Below are positions 1 through 10,518 of a stretch of DNA of 64,000 nucleotides, piece by piece (position 1 is the stretch's first letter; every line of letters begins with the position of its first letter). The notes below the pieces were generated by a model that made no database searches, had not been told where the DNA came from, and saw nothing but the letters and a program-made list of their open reading frames with translations. The translations under genes and the position numbers were made by a program. The DNA is from Manihot esculenta. Its lineage: Eukaryota; Streptophyta; Magnoliopsida; Malpighiales; Euphorbiaceae. The stretch covers positions 10,652,817 to 10,716,816 of the forward strand of contig NC_035170.2 in the NCBI RefSeq assembly GCF_001659605.2, given 5' to 3'.

Positions 1-2009
1 GCCTGCTTTCGATGTGGGCAGGAGGGACATTATGCTTGAGAATGTCCTCAGGCGACTTTGGTTACACCATCCCAGCAGATGACCTCAGGCAGTGTAGCAC
101 AGCCAGCAGCCTCAGTCGTACCACAGAGCAGTGGCAGAGGTAGAGGAAGAGGAGCAGCCTCTTCATCAGGGATGGGTTCCCGAGGTGCAGGTCCGTCAGC
201 CCCAGCATGGATTTTCACCATGACTCAACAGGAAGCAGACACGTCGAACACAGTGGTGTCAGGTAATCTCATTCTTGGGTGTTCAGAGGTGTATGCTTTG
301 ATGGACCCCGGTGCTTCCCACTCTTTCATTTCTTCTAGAGCCGCAGAGAGATTGGGGTTGATAGTATCTGAGTTAGAGTGTCCTCTCTGGGTCAGTGGAC
401 CTAGATGTGACCCATCATTGGCAGAGTCAGTCTGTCAAGTTAGTCCAGTGTTCATAGAGGAGAGATGCCTTCCAGCTGACCTTGTGGTTCTAGAGTTGAC
501 AGATTTTGATGTCATTCTAGGGATGGATTGGTTATCTACCTATAATGCTACCTTGAACTGCAGGGACAAGGTAGTTAGTCTCAAAGACCAGGATGGGTCA
601 GAGTGTGTCTTCAGAGGAGACAAGAGAGGGACACCTAAGGGTTTGATATCAGCCCTCCAGGCTCGTAGGTTGTTGAGGAAGGGTTGTCAGGGGTTCCTTG
701 CACATGTGAGAGAGCTAGAGAGTCAGGTTAGGGAACCATCCTCAGTCCCAGTTGTTAGTGAGTTCCCAGATGTGTTTCCTGAAGAGCTTCCAGGACTACC
801 ACCTGCTAGGGAAATAGAGTTCGAGATAGAGTTGATGCCTGGTTCGAGACCAATCTCTATTCCTCCCTACAGGATGGCGCCAGCAGAGTTAAAAGAATTG
901 AAAGAACAGTTGCAGGATCTGGTAGACAAGGGTTTCATCCGCCCGAGTACCTCACCTTGGGGTGCTCCTATACTATTTGTCAGGAAGAAGGATGGACCTC
1001 TTAGACTTTGTGTCGACTATAGGCAGTTGAACAAGGTCACTACCAAGAATAAGTATCCTCTACCCAGGATCGATGATCTATTCGACCAGTTAGCAGGAGC
1101 AGGTTGTTTCTCGAAGATAGATCTGAGATCCGGTTACCATCAGTTATGAATCAGGGAAGATGATGTACCCAAGACAGCTTTCAGGACTAGATATGGGCAT
1201 TATGAGTTCCTAGTAATGCCGTTCCGGTTAACTAACGCCCCTGCAGCATTCATGGATCTCATGAACAGAGTTTTCAGAGAATACCTGGATCACTTTGTGA
1301 TTGTCTTTATAGATGATATCTTAGTGTACTCCAGAGATGCAGAGGAGCATGCCCAGCATCTGCGGATAGTTTTGCAGACTTTGAGAGAGCATGGCTTGTA
1401 TGCCAAGTTCTCCAAGTGCGAGTTCTGGCTGAGGAGCATTTCTTTCTTGGGGCATGTAGTATCAGATGAAGGCATAGCAGTGGACCCCAAGAAGGTAGAG
1501 GCAGTAGCCAATTGGCCTACACCCACGACAGTAACAGAAATCAAGAGTTTTCTGGGTTTGGCAGGCTATTATAGGAGGTTCGTTCAGGACTTCTCGAAGA
1601 TCGCTGCTCCGATGACTAGATTGACCAGAAAGAACCAGAAGTTCGTATGGTCGGAGGAATGTGATGAGAGTTTTGAAGAGCTGAAGAGACGGTTGACTTC
1701 AGCACCGGTGTTAGCTCTGCCGATTAGTGATGAAGACTTCACAGTGTTCTGTGATGCATCCCGAGTGGGATTAGGGTGTGTGTTGATGCAGAAAGACAGA
1801 GTGATAGCTTATGCTTCTAGACAGCTGAAGAAGCACGAGCTGAACTACCCGACACACGATCTTGAGATGGCAGCGGTTATCTTTGCACTCAAGATGTGGA
1901 GGCATTACCTCTATGGGGTACAGTGTGAGATCTTCACGGATCATAAGAGCCTGCAGCACATCTTGAGCCAGAGAGAGCTAAACTTGAGGCAGAGACGGTG
2001 GGTAGAGTT
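1..2009 (+). pseudogene. Element A: Ty3/gypsy (Tekay-type) gag-pol fragment, 5' and 3' truncated
   Basis: One + strand frame encodes, in order, the gag zinc knuckle (CFRCGQEGHYA at the window edge), an aspartic protease ([11 protein letters not shown] near 298), reverse transcriptase (FIDDILVYS near 1310) and the start of RNase H (FCDASRVG near 1750; TDHKSLQ near 1937). The frame is broken by TGA at 37-39, inside the zinc knuckle, and TGA at 1147-1149, just after SGYHQL in RT. At both places sibling copies carry an arginine codon, so these look like CpG decay. The RT motif MPFGLTN reads MPFRLTN here. RNase H stops at 2009, where an oppositely oriented LTR begins; integrase and chromodomain are absent. 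The last five bases, gagtt (2005-2009), would be one side of the target duplication of element C. The start lies outside the window. Confidence 0.93.
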
Positions 2010-2645
2010 TGTAACGACCCGAAAATTGGAACGCTACTGGTGCTAACATCCAGATAGGCTTAAGGCCGCCGGGACCCGTAGCAAGCCTGACATGTAACCT
2101 GAAAATCTGTTTAATCCCATACATGATCAACAACATACATAAAAAATTTGAAACTTTTCTTTCATACATTCTATCATACACCAAACTCAACCTGTGCATG
2201 CACTGAACATAGCCATAATCATAAACTTGACCCCTCTGTGGGATCTCATCAATGCCCCCAATGGGTGGCATAACAAGTGTTGAGTTGGCTAAACATAGTC
2301 ATCAATAAACATTAAGATCATGTATCAAAAAGGGATTACAATATACTATGGTCAAGCACACTTCTAACCTTAATATCATTACATTACATATCTATACATC
2401 ATTATACAATCTGTCATGTCCACATTCTAACTATTACAAACAACGACTTCAATACTCTTGCGGACCTCCTGGTCTACCCTGTACCTGCAAACCTGGGGAA
2501 TTTGGGAGAGGGGTGAGCTACTAGAGCCCAGTGAGCAGAATAATAAAACATTTAAATATATGGTAACATGAAATGCATCACATCACAACTAATCATATCA
2601 AGGATGAATTTGTCACCACATAGCCCTCTACATAATCCAATCATG

Positions 2646-2787
2646 CCAGGGGCGTAGTGCAGGCCACATCTGGTCTTTCTCTTATACATAACATAACATA
2701 CATAATCCATGGTGCCGGGGGCGTAGTGCAGGCCACTTCCGGTCTTTCTCTTACATAGTGCCAGGGGCGTAGTGCAGGCACGCCTGG
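2646..2787. repeat. Three hairpin-capable tandem units in LTR C
   Basis: Three units share the core GGGGCGTAGTGCAGGC. Arms lie at 2646-2649/2670-2673 (CCAG/CTGG), 2715-2718/2739-2742 (CCGG/CCGG) and 2761-2764/2784-2787 (CCAG/CTGG). The outer arms can pair in every unit, and the middle unit changes both arms together. The same array occurs in the other LTRs of this family. Confidence 0.75.
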
Positions 2788-4300
2788 ACTTCCATATCAT
2801 AACATCATGTCATAACATATGAGGGCTAGTGGATCATTCAACATTCATCCACATCAACAACATATTATGCAATGCAACATATTCGTGAATTCTAATGCAA
2901 ACACCCTAATATATCTCATGGCATTCATGATGCGTGAATCATGCCAAAACTTTCGTTTAATTTCTTAATTTAAAACATTAAGTTTAGTTCCACTCACCTC
3001 TGGCCGAAGCTCTACTGACTCAGAAGCAGCTGACTCACTGCTGAGGTCCTCGGTTCCTCGGGTCCGAACCTACACAGGTGGACTCAAATGAGGGACCAAC
3101 ATACTATAACATGACTCAGAAAACATCCCCCAAAAACCCCCTAAAACATCTCAAAACATCCATGCAAGAACATGCAAAGGAAGGCTGGACAAGGCACTTT
3201 CGGCGGCAGGTTCGGCGGCCGAAAGTCCCTCCAGAGCCGAAAGTCAGGCAGGTTCGGCGGCACTTTCGGCGGCCGAAACTCCCAGACAGAGACGAAAGTC
3301 TCCTTTCGGGGGCAAGCTTCGGCAGCCGAAGGCTGCCTTCACAAGAGGGTTCGGCGGCCGAAAATCCCTTCGGCTACCGAACCTGGTTTCTCCCAAAGGG
3401 CAGAAACTAGGTTCAAACATGCACAATTGCCTCCAACTCAAACCATCATACATTTAGCTCAACCAAAACATGTGATAGAGCATATTTTAGTCCATTTTAT
3501 CACTATGTTCTTGATGTTTATTTACATCTTTTCTACTTAATTTTGTGGTTTTAATTATGTTTTGCAGATATTAGGTGTAAAGAGACAATCTGGAGAAAAT
3601 GCTCTTAAAACTGCTAAAAAGTGCCAAATATGGAAAGTGCCAAAAAAGGAAAGTTTCCAAATAAGAAAAGTTTTCAGAAAAGGAAAGTTTTCAAAAGAGG
3701 AAAGTGCAGAAGCAAAAGCAAACAAGGAAAGCTCAGTCATAAGATTATTTGAAATTCAAATCGCAGATCTTTCTTTCCTTATTCAAAGATGTGCACACAC
3801 TGCAGCAGTCATATCTTCCTATTTAGGCAGCAAGATCTCAAAGAGATGCTCTTCCTCTTCTGCATTCAATATTCAAATTTCAAAAGAGGCTCCACCTAAA
3901 AAGGAATGTATGGACAAGCATATCTTCCCCTTTGAAGATCAAAATTCGTGCATCCTTCCTATTCAGAAACAATCTGTGCGCTTTCCTCTTCTGAGAGCCA
4001 TCTGCGCGCCACCTTCCTTTTCTGCAACAACTTGGGCAACAAGTTGCACATGGGCAGCACCTTGAGCAGCCTCTACACTAATTAGGAAGCAAGGTCAGCA
4101 TCTAAACTTATTTAGGAAGCATAATCTGTGCCTCCTTCCCTTTCTGAGACCAAACCGCGCGCACCAACTTCCTTCCGCAGTGCATTTTCGCGCAGCCTTC
4201 CTTCTGAAGCCGAAAAGTGCGATTCTTTCCTTTTCAGACACATCTTGGGCAGAAAATACCTCTTGGGCAGTAAGTATGACCTAGGGCAACACTTTTCAAC

Positions 4301-4309
4301 TATAAAAAG
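4301..4309 (+). promoter_or_regulatory. TATA box of the solo LTR
   Basis: TATAAAAAG sits about 830 bp into the LTR, with CA-rich sequence before it and short-leader-like sequence after. It fits the core promoter of a long-LTR element and supports + orientation. Confidence 0.5.
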
Positions 4310-5063
4310 CCATATAAGGAGCCTCTACATGTCCCTTAAGCTCCCCTTGGGAGACACCTACGAAATTCACATCTCTTCTTCTACCTTTCTTCTTTTCTTT
4401 TATTTTTGGTTTTGTTTCAGCCATGAGAGGCTGAAATCTTTTATTCTAGTTGAAGATTAGGTGATACTTTGGTTGTTTTATGGATTGGGAGACTTGATCA
4501 AACATTGTTTAACTTTTGGTTGTTCAATATTTATGCAATTTCAAGCTTGATTTCAATATTGCTTTGTTGTTTAGATCTACGTTGATTCTTGATTGCAAAG
4601 TAATAATATGTTAGTTTGGATAATTTAAGTCCGTAATTGCTTAGATTATCCTTACATAAGAACACTTGGGATAAAATCCAAGGAAATTGTATGATCTAGC
4701 GTTATCTCCATACGTTTGGGTAGCTAGGATTGGATCTCTCTATTTCTTAATGCAATTGACAATTGTTTTGATGCCTAAGGCCAAGGACGTTCCTTGACAA
4801 TTTGTTAATTGGTAATTAATTAGAGGACGTTCCCTAATTGGTTTAATAATAAGGAGAGATAATGGTGGTGAGAAGCGTCTTCCATCTCCATAACTAATCT
4901 ATTGAATCAACCCAAAGGAAACTAAGTGTCAATGATCAATCCCAACAACTAAAGTGGATCCAATTCTTCAACTAGATCTTTCTTATTATTTATTTCTCTT
5001 TATTTTTATTATTTGCCTTATTTTTATTGCTTTCAGTTTTAGATTAATTAAATCAATCTCAAA

Positions 5064-5310
5064 CCCCCCCCCCCATTTTACTTACAGTTTAGTTGGTTTC
5101 AGTTTTATCTCGTTTTAGTTTATTTTGCTTTCCGTTTATTTCTTTTTTAGTTTTATCTCATTTCAGTTTTATCTCGTTTCAATTTATCTCGTTTTCAGTT
5201 TTATCTCGTTTCAGTTTTATCTTATTTATCTCGTTTCAGTTTTATCTCGTTTCAGTTTATCTCGTTTTCAGTTTTCTTCTTTTGCAGTTTATTTTTATTT
5301 CAGTTTATTT
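5064..5310 (+). repeat. C-tract and T-rich minisatellite in the solo LTR
   Basis: A run of about 11 C (5064-5074) is followed by roughly 200 bp built from variants of 'agttttatctcgtttc' in imperfect tandem. The long open frames here (5093-5338) arise from the repeat and are not genes. Confidence 0.75.
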
Positions 5311-6234
5311 TATTGGTCTTGATAAAGAAAATAGGTAAGTCTTCAATTCCCTGTGGATTTGATCCTTTCACCACTATCTGCAGTTGTAAATTGTTGATAA
5401 CCAGAAAGTTTATTTTTGACCAGTTTCGACAACCGCGAGTCAACATGCATACAAGCTCCTAGGGGTCTCAAACTACCTTAAACCCCAACTACAACACATC
5501 AAACACACATTACAAGCCACACTGCTCAAAAACTCATCAAAACCCATAAACTCAACATAAGCTTACTCATGCATATTCTACCCCATGAACTTGCATAAAA
5601 CTTGTTTAAAACATAATGTAAGCTAGAGATCGACTCTTACCTCTTCAAGATCGAGAGAGAGACGACCTAAAACTCGGAGGTGGGAGAGATTGGGTTCTTG
5701 AACTTCCAAGCTCCAAAACTTTGCTCAAAAGCTCAAATCTTCAAAACATAGTTAAAACAAATGAAAAACTTGAAAGATCTAGAGGAAAAACATCAAAGAT
5801 CGGTGAGGGACGGTGGAGAGCTCACCTTGGCCGAAAATGGGAAAAAGTTCGCCCGTTTTCGGCTAAGGGACCCTTTTATAGTGGCTGTCCAGGCCACGTT
5901 CGGGGGCCGAATGTGCCTCCGCATGCATGCCATGTTCGACGGCCGAACTTGAGGTTCGGCGGCCGAACCTGGGCTCCCCTCACTTATGCCTTCGGGGGCC
6001 TAAGGCTCACCCGAAATGCATGCATGTTCGGCGGCCGAACTTTGAGTTTCGGCGGCCGAACCTGAGCTTTCCTCCAAGGTTGTTTTTATGCAAAAACTCA
6101 ATTCCTTTTTACTTAAAATCATCAACCATTAAAACATTTCATGAAAACATGGTTTTACCCTTCTAGAGGTCTCCGACATCCGAGATTCCACCGGACGGTA
6201 GGAATTCCGATACCGGAGTCTAGCCGGGTATTAC

Positions 6235-6815
6235 ATTCTCCCCCCCTTAAGAACATTCGTCCCCGAATGTTCTTCAACTAGCATATAGCATGGCACACAC
6301 ACATCAAACATGCAAGGCACATAAAACTCACAGGGAACTAACCTCAGAAAAGATAAGGGTATTGCTGGAGCATGGACTCCCGTGTCTCCCAGGTGCACTC
6401 TTCCATATTGTGGTGGTTCCATAGGACTTTCACCATCGGGATTTCCTTGTTTCTCAGCTTTCTGATCTGGGTGTCTATGATCCGCACTGGCTGCTCAACA
6501 TAGGTGAGATCCTCTTGGATCTCCACATCAGGCTCACTAAGAACCTTGACCGGATCTGACACAAATTTCCTCAACATTGAAACATGGAAAACCGGATGGA
6601 TTCTTGCCATTGAAGTAGGAAAATCTAGCTTGTACGACACATTCCCAATCTTCTGCAAGATTTCAAAGGGTCCGATGTATCGTGGGGCTAGTTTACCTTT
6701 CTTCCCAAAGCGAACCACTCCTTTCATTGGAGACACCTTGAGCAATACCAGATCCCCCTCCTGAAACTCTACATGTCTTCTGCGGATGTCTGCATAACTC
6801 TTCTATCTGCTAAGC
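6235..6815 (-). pseudogene. Element C: polypurine tract and 3' end of pol (integrase C-terminus plus chromodomain)
   Basis: Next to the LTR, a minus-strand polypurine tract (AAGGGGGGGGAGAA, about 6235-6252) primes plus-strand synthesis in this family. The frame 6745-6344 encodes the integrase C-terminal module ([25 protein letters not shown]) and a terminal chromodomain-like segment ([16 protein letters not shown]) ending QQYPYLF. This is the normal end of the family polyprotein, as in B and E2. An in-frame TAG about 60 bases further upstream (about 6802-6804) also occurs at the same codon in E2. The rest of the element is cut off at 6815 by element D. Confidence 0.88.
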
Positions 6816-7734
6816 TGTAATACCCGGCTAGACTCCGGTATCGGAATTCCTACCGTCCGGTGGAATCTCAGATGTCGGAAGCCTCTAGTAGGGTAAAACC
6901 ATATTTTTATGAAATGTTTTAATGTGTTTTATGTTTTTAGCATGAAAGAAAATGAGTTTTTGCATGAAAATAGCATTGGAGGAAAACTCAGGTTCGGCCG
7001 CCGAACCTCAAGTTCGGCCGCCGAACATGCATGCGTTGCGGGTGTGCTTTAGGCCCCCGAAAGCATAAGTGAGGGAAGTCTAGGTTCGGCCGCCGAACCT
7101 CAAGTTCGGCCGCCGAACATGGCATGCATGCGGAGGCACATTCGGCCCCCGAACGTGGTCTGGCCAGCCACTATAAAAGGGTCCCTTAGCCGAAAACGGG
7201 CGAGCTTTTTCCCCCATTTTCGGCCAAGGTGAGTCTCCGCCGCCCCTCACCCATCTTTGGTGTCTTTCCTCTAGATCTTTCAAGGTTTTGACTTGTTTTT
7301 ACTTTATTTTGAAGATTTGAGCATTTGAGCAAGGTTTTTGGAGCTTGGAGGTTCAAGAACTCAAGCTCTCCCAACTTCGAGTTTAGGTCGTCTCTCTCTC
7401 GATCTTCAAGAGGTAAGAGCCGATCTTAAGCTCCTTGCATGTTTTAAGTAAGTTTTAAGTAGATCCATGGGTCAGAATGCATGTTTAGGTTATGGTTATG
7501 TTTATGGGTTTAAATGTATGTTCATGAACAATGTGAGTTTCTTGATGTGTTGTAGATGGGGTTTATGATGGTTTGAGACCCCTAGGAACATGTATGCTTG
7601 TGTTTGTATGTTGTTGATCATGTATGGGATTAAGCAGGTTCACAGGATGCATGTTAGGCTTGCTACGGGTCCCGGCGGCCTTAAGTCGACCCGGATCCTA
7701 ACGCTGGTAGCGGTCCGATTTTCGGGTCGTTACA
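6816..7734 (+). mobile_element. Element D: 5' LTR, short form (919 bp)
   Basis: Begins TGTAATACCC and ends GGTCGTTACA, followed by a primer-binding site, so this is a + strand 5' LTR. It matches E2's LTRs except that about 1.4 kb is absent between 'gtttgtatg' (about 7600-7611) and 'ttgttgatcatg' (7612 onward). TGTATG occurs near both deletion ends in the long form. The missing block includes the second palindrome cluster and the hairpin array. It retains the U3 palindromes, TATA box and a strong splice-donor-like site at 7412/7413. The preceding taagc (6811-6815) would be the target duplication; its partner is not in the window. Confidence 0.88.
7172..7179 (+). promoter_or_regulatory. TATA box of Tekay LTR (element D)
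   Basis: TATAAAAG is preceded by a cluster of TTCGG(C)CGCCGAA palindromes (about 6990-7160) and followed by 'ggtcccttagccgaaaac'. The context is kept in every LTR of the family (minus strand in C and E2; for example 58999-59008), marking the likely U3/R region. Confidence 0.65.
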
Positions 7735-7737
7735 GAA

Positions 7738-7750
7738 TGGTATCAAAGCC
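7738..7750 (+). other. Primer-binding site (initiator tRNA-Met type) of element D
   Basis: TGGTATCAAAGCC lies 3 bases after the LTR. It matches the tRNA-iMet complement with one change from the usual TGGTATCAGAGCC seen in E2. Confidence 0.85.
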
Positions 7751-7986
7751 CTAGGTTCATATGGTCGGACCTAGAGTGTCGGGCTCATAGATGTTATAGA
7801 AGGTCAAGCACAATAGGAAAGATCATGTCCACTAGGATAGGATGTGGAGTCCTGTCTGGAATAATGATGTGAAATGCCATGATGATATGCTATGATATGT
7901 GGTGTATGTGATGCGGGTTCATGTGTGCCCACATGAACCATATGATACTAATGTTTGTGCTATGTGTACTGTTTTCAGAAAACAGG

Positions 7987-8264
7987 ATGAGGGGAACTCG
8001 TCGATCAGCCAGATTGACTAGAGTACCACCTGAGGATGAGGGCATGAGCGCCCGTCCTCCAGCATTGCCTAGGGCAATGTCTAGTAGGTCTAACCGAGAA
8101 AGAGTAGCAAGAGACCCTAGAAGGTCTTTGGATCTGGGTAGAAGCAGATCAGTCAGAGGAACAGTTCAGGGAGGAGCGTTAGAGGACATGGGGGATGATA
8201 TGGATGTAGAGCAGAGGAGGGATGGCAGTCTGGGAGTTAGCATGTCGGAGGAAGGTATGGGAGA
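7987..8264 (+). pseudogene. Element D: N-terminus of gag, truncated by element B
   Basis: Frame begins MRGTRRSARLTRV and runs through an Arg/Ser-rich N-terminus to SMSEEGMG, matching the first ~90 residues of E2 gag (start at 56798). It is cut at 8264 by the oppositely oriented LTR of B; ggaga (8260-8264) would be the target duplication. The ATG follows acceptor-like AG dinucleotides (7977-7978 and 7984-7985) and a TACTAAT branch-point-like motif (7946-7952), which suggests a leader intron. Confidence 0.85.
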
Positions 8265-10440
8265 TGTAACGACCCCAAAATGGACCGTCACCGGCGCTAG
8301 GATTCAGGTCGGCTTAAGGCCGCCAGAACCCGTAGCAAGCTTGCTATACTCTCTGTGTACCTGTAAACCTCATACATGATCATACATTTTCTGTGAAAAT
8401 AAAACTCTTTTCTGAACCAAGGCTTAACCTGTGCATGCACTATCTCTGTACTCTGTACTCATGTACTCTGTACTCTGTATCCCTGACTAGAGCTTGCTCT
8501 AGATGGGTTACCTCATACCTGTTAAGCCTGGTTTTCACATACAGGAAAACATATATACATATACAGATGTACAAAACATACATCACTAGGTCAAGCAACA
8601 ACTATTACATCTCTTTAATATTACATGTCCACTCTAAGCTATTACAGATCTCTTTACTTTTCCTGTACTCTGCTGGACTATCCCTGTACACTGTACACTG
8701 AACCTACAAAACTGGGGTTAAGGGAGTGGGATGAGCTTTATAGCCCAGTGAGTAGAACAATAAACTATCTCAGTAAAATATGATCTCATGGAATGCACCA
8801 TATCACAGACAAGCCACATCAAGAGTAAACCTGTCACCACATAGTCCCAGTAACTCTGTGCCAGGGCGTAGAATCGAGCACCTGGTCTTCCTGTCATATA
8901 TGTATATGTGTATATAACACCTCTGTACTTACCATTGCCAGGGCGTAGTCAAAGGCTCCTGGACTTTGCTATACCTGCCAGGGCGTAGTCAAAGGCTCCT
9001 GGACTTCACTATACCTGCCAGGGCGTAGTCAAAGGCTCCTGGACTTCCTGTCTGAGACTATTGGATCATTCAGCATTCACTCACATCACCAAATAACGAT
9101 GCAATGCAACATATTCGTGAATACTAATGCAATCAACCTATGGCATAAACATGATGCATGAGATATGCTAAAAGCAGTTTGTGGTTCAATTAAAAGTCAT
9201 AAATTTAGTTCCACTCACCTCTGGCTATCTGGACTGACTGACTCTGCAGGCTCTGAACCTCTGGAGCCGTACTCACTGCTGCTCTCTCTGGTTCCTCTGG
9301 TCTGTACCTATACAGATGGACTCAAATGAGGGACCAAACAAGCGTAGAAATAACTCTCTTCAACTTCCCCAAGAATCCCCTTAAACTCACTCAACTATCC
9401 ATGCAAAGCATGCAAAAGAAAGCTGGACAGGACACTTTCGGCGGCAGGTTCGGCGGCCGAAAGTCCTCTCCAGAGACGAAACTCAAGCACCTTCGGCGGC
9501 ACCTTCGGCGGCCGAATCCCCCAAACAGAGCCGAACATGCAAAACAGGCTGTGGCAGCTAAGCCACCATGCAAGAGGTTCGGCGGCCGAATGAACCTTCG
9601 GCTGCCGAACCTGAGTTCATCCAGAACTCAGCTTCCACGGCAAACCATCTTCTCCTTCCCTTCAACCACTCAAACCATATATACACCAACTCCTCAACAC
9701 ACATTACTCACATATATGATCACAGGGGTCCAAAACTATCTAATAACCCCAAACAACAAATCAAACATAACACAGAAACATGTATACATGCATAACTCAT
9801 CAAAATCACTACTTCTCACTTAAACATACATCTCTCTCCTTAACTTCCATAAAACCTTCAGAAAACACATAAACAGGTTCAAGAGCATTACTTACCTCCT
9901 GTAACAAGAAGCTGAACACGCTGAACTAAGGAAAACGGACCAACTCTCCTCAAACTCTCACACTCGCACAAACGGAGCTTTTTGCTTCAAAACAGTCAAC
10001 ACCTTGTGACTTATCAAAACACTCTGCAAGAGCTGCTCAAACTCAGCAAATAAACCAGGGGAGACGTGGCCAACTTCTGGACATGATCTGGTGATAACAC
10101 CTGTCCAAAACGCTGACTAAGGGATACAAAACTGCTGGCTAAGCAACTCAGCTTCGGCTGCCGAATCGCATGCAAAACCATGCAACATTCGGGGGCCGAA
10201 CCTGAATTCGGAAGCCGAATATTGGGCACTTTCGGCGGCCGAACTTATCTTCGGCGGCCGAACTTGGCTCCTCTGCCTTGGTTCATTGCAACTCAAAACT
10301 TGGTTCCATTTACCTGTAACACAGTAAACCACACAACATTTCTTGAGAAACTCATATCCCCTACCCTCTAGAGGATTCCGACATCCCGGAGTCTACCGGA
10401 CGACAAGAATTCCGGTGCCGGACTCTAGCCGGGTATTACA
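8265..10440 (-). mobile_element. Element B: 3' LTR, second Tekay subfamily (2176 bp)
   Basis: The + strand runs TGTAACGACC to GGGTATTACA, as in C and E2, but the interior is clearly diverged. It keeps the same order of landmarks: hairpin array (8861-9042), palindrome cluster (about 9435-9615), then a second cluster before the internal end (about 10150-10265). A minus-strand polypurine tract (AAGGGGGGGGAGAA) follows at about 10441-10456. This LTR belongs to the pol gene at 10519-13947. Confidence 0.87.
8861..9042. repeat. Four hairpin-capable tandem units in LTR B
   Basis: CCAGG...CCTGG pairs lie at 8861/8881, 8938/8958, 8978/8998 and 9018/9038, each spanning exactly 25 bp around the core GCGTAG. 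The last three units are 40 bp apart and almost identical. The core differs from the C/E2 form while the pairing arms are kept. Confidence 0.75.
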
Positions 10441-10518
10441 TTCTCCCCCCCTTAAGAACATTCGTCCTCGAAGGTTCCTAAAACACACAATTAACACATG
10501 AAACGGAGAAAACTAACC

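Larger units (their letters stand above)
3473..5442 (+). mobile_element. Solo LTR (Tat/Athila-like Ty3) inserted in LTR C
   Basis: The insert is 1970 bp, begins TGATAGAG, ends GCGAGTCA (TG...CA), and is flanked by the 5-bp direct repeat acatg at 3468-3472 and 5443-5447. Removing it restores the continuous LTR sequence seen in the E2 copies. It carries a TATA box at 4301, and its last 100 bp (a 'tccctgtggattt' stretch followed by a GCGAGTCA end) resemble LTR ends of large Tat/Athila elements. No internal retroelement sequence is present, so this is the product of recombination between two LTRs. The family name is an inference; the solo-LTR structure is seen directly. Confidence 0.8.
2010..6234 (-). 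mobile_element. Element C: 3' LTR of a Tekay-type gypsy element (interrupted by a solo LTR)
   Basis: On the + strand it begins TGTAACGACC and ends GGGTATTACA, so the LTR itself runs TGTAATACCC to GGTCGTTACA on the minus strand. Apart from a foreign insert at 3473-5442 it aligns along its length with the two LTRs of E2 (49399-51704 and 57060-59410). It holds the same landmarks: the hairpin-unit array (2646-2787), two clusters of TTCGGCGGCCGAA-like palindromes (about 3195-3385 and 5895-6065), and a minus-strand TATA box (ctataaaagg complement, about 5873-5882). The matching internal 3' end follows directly at 6235. It is more diverged from the E2 LTRs than those are from each other. Confidence 0.88.

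Noticed and set aside
3562..4065. 167-codon + strand frame
   Set aside because: It lies within the solo LTR upstream of its TATA box; Lys/Ser-rich with no retroelement domain.
8861..9042. CRISPR-like array
   Set aside because: The units are degenerate tandem copies with near-identical spacers inside a plant retrotransposon LTR.
10117..10332. Short frames in LTR B
   Set aside because: They overlap palindromic repeats on both strands, the same artefact as in the other LTRs.
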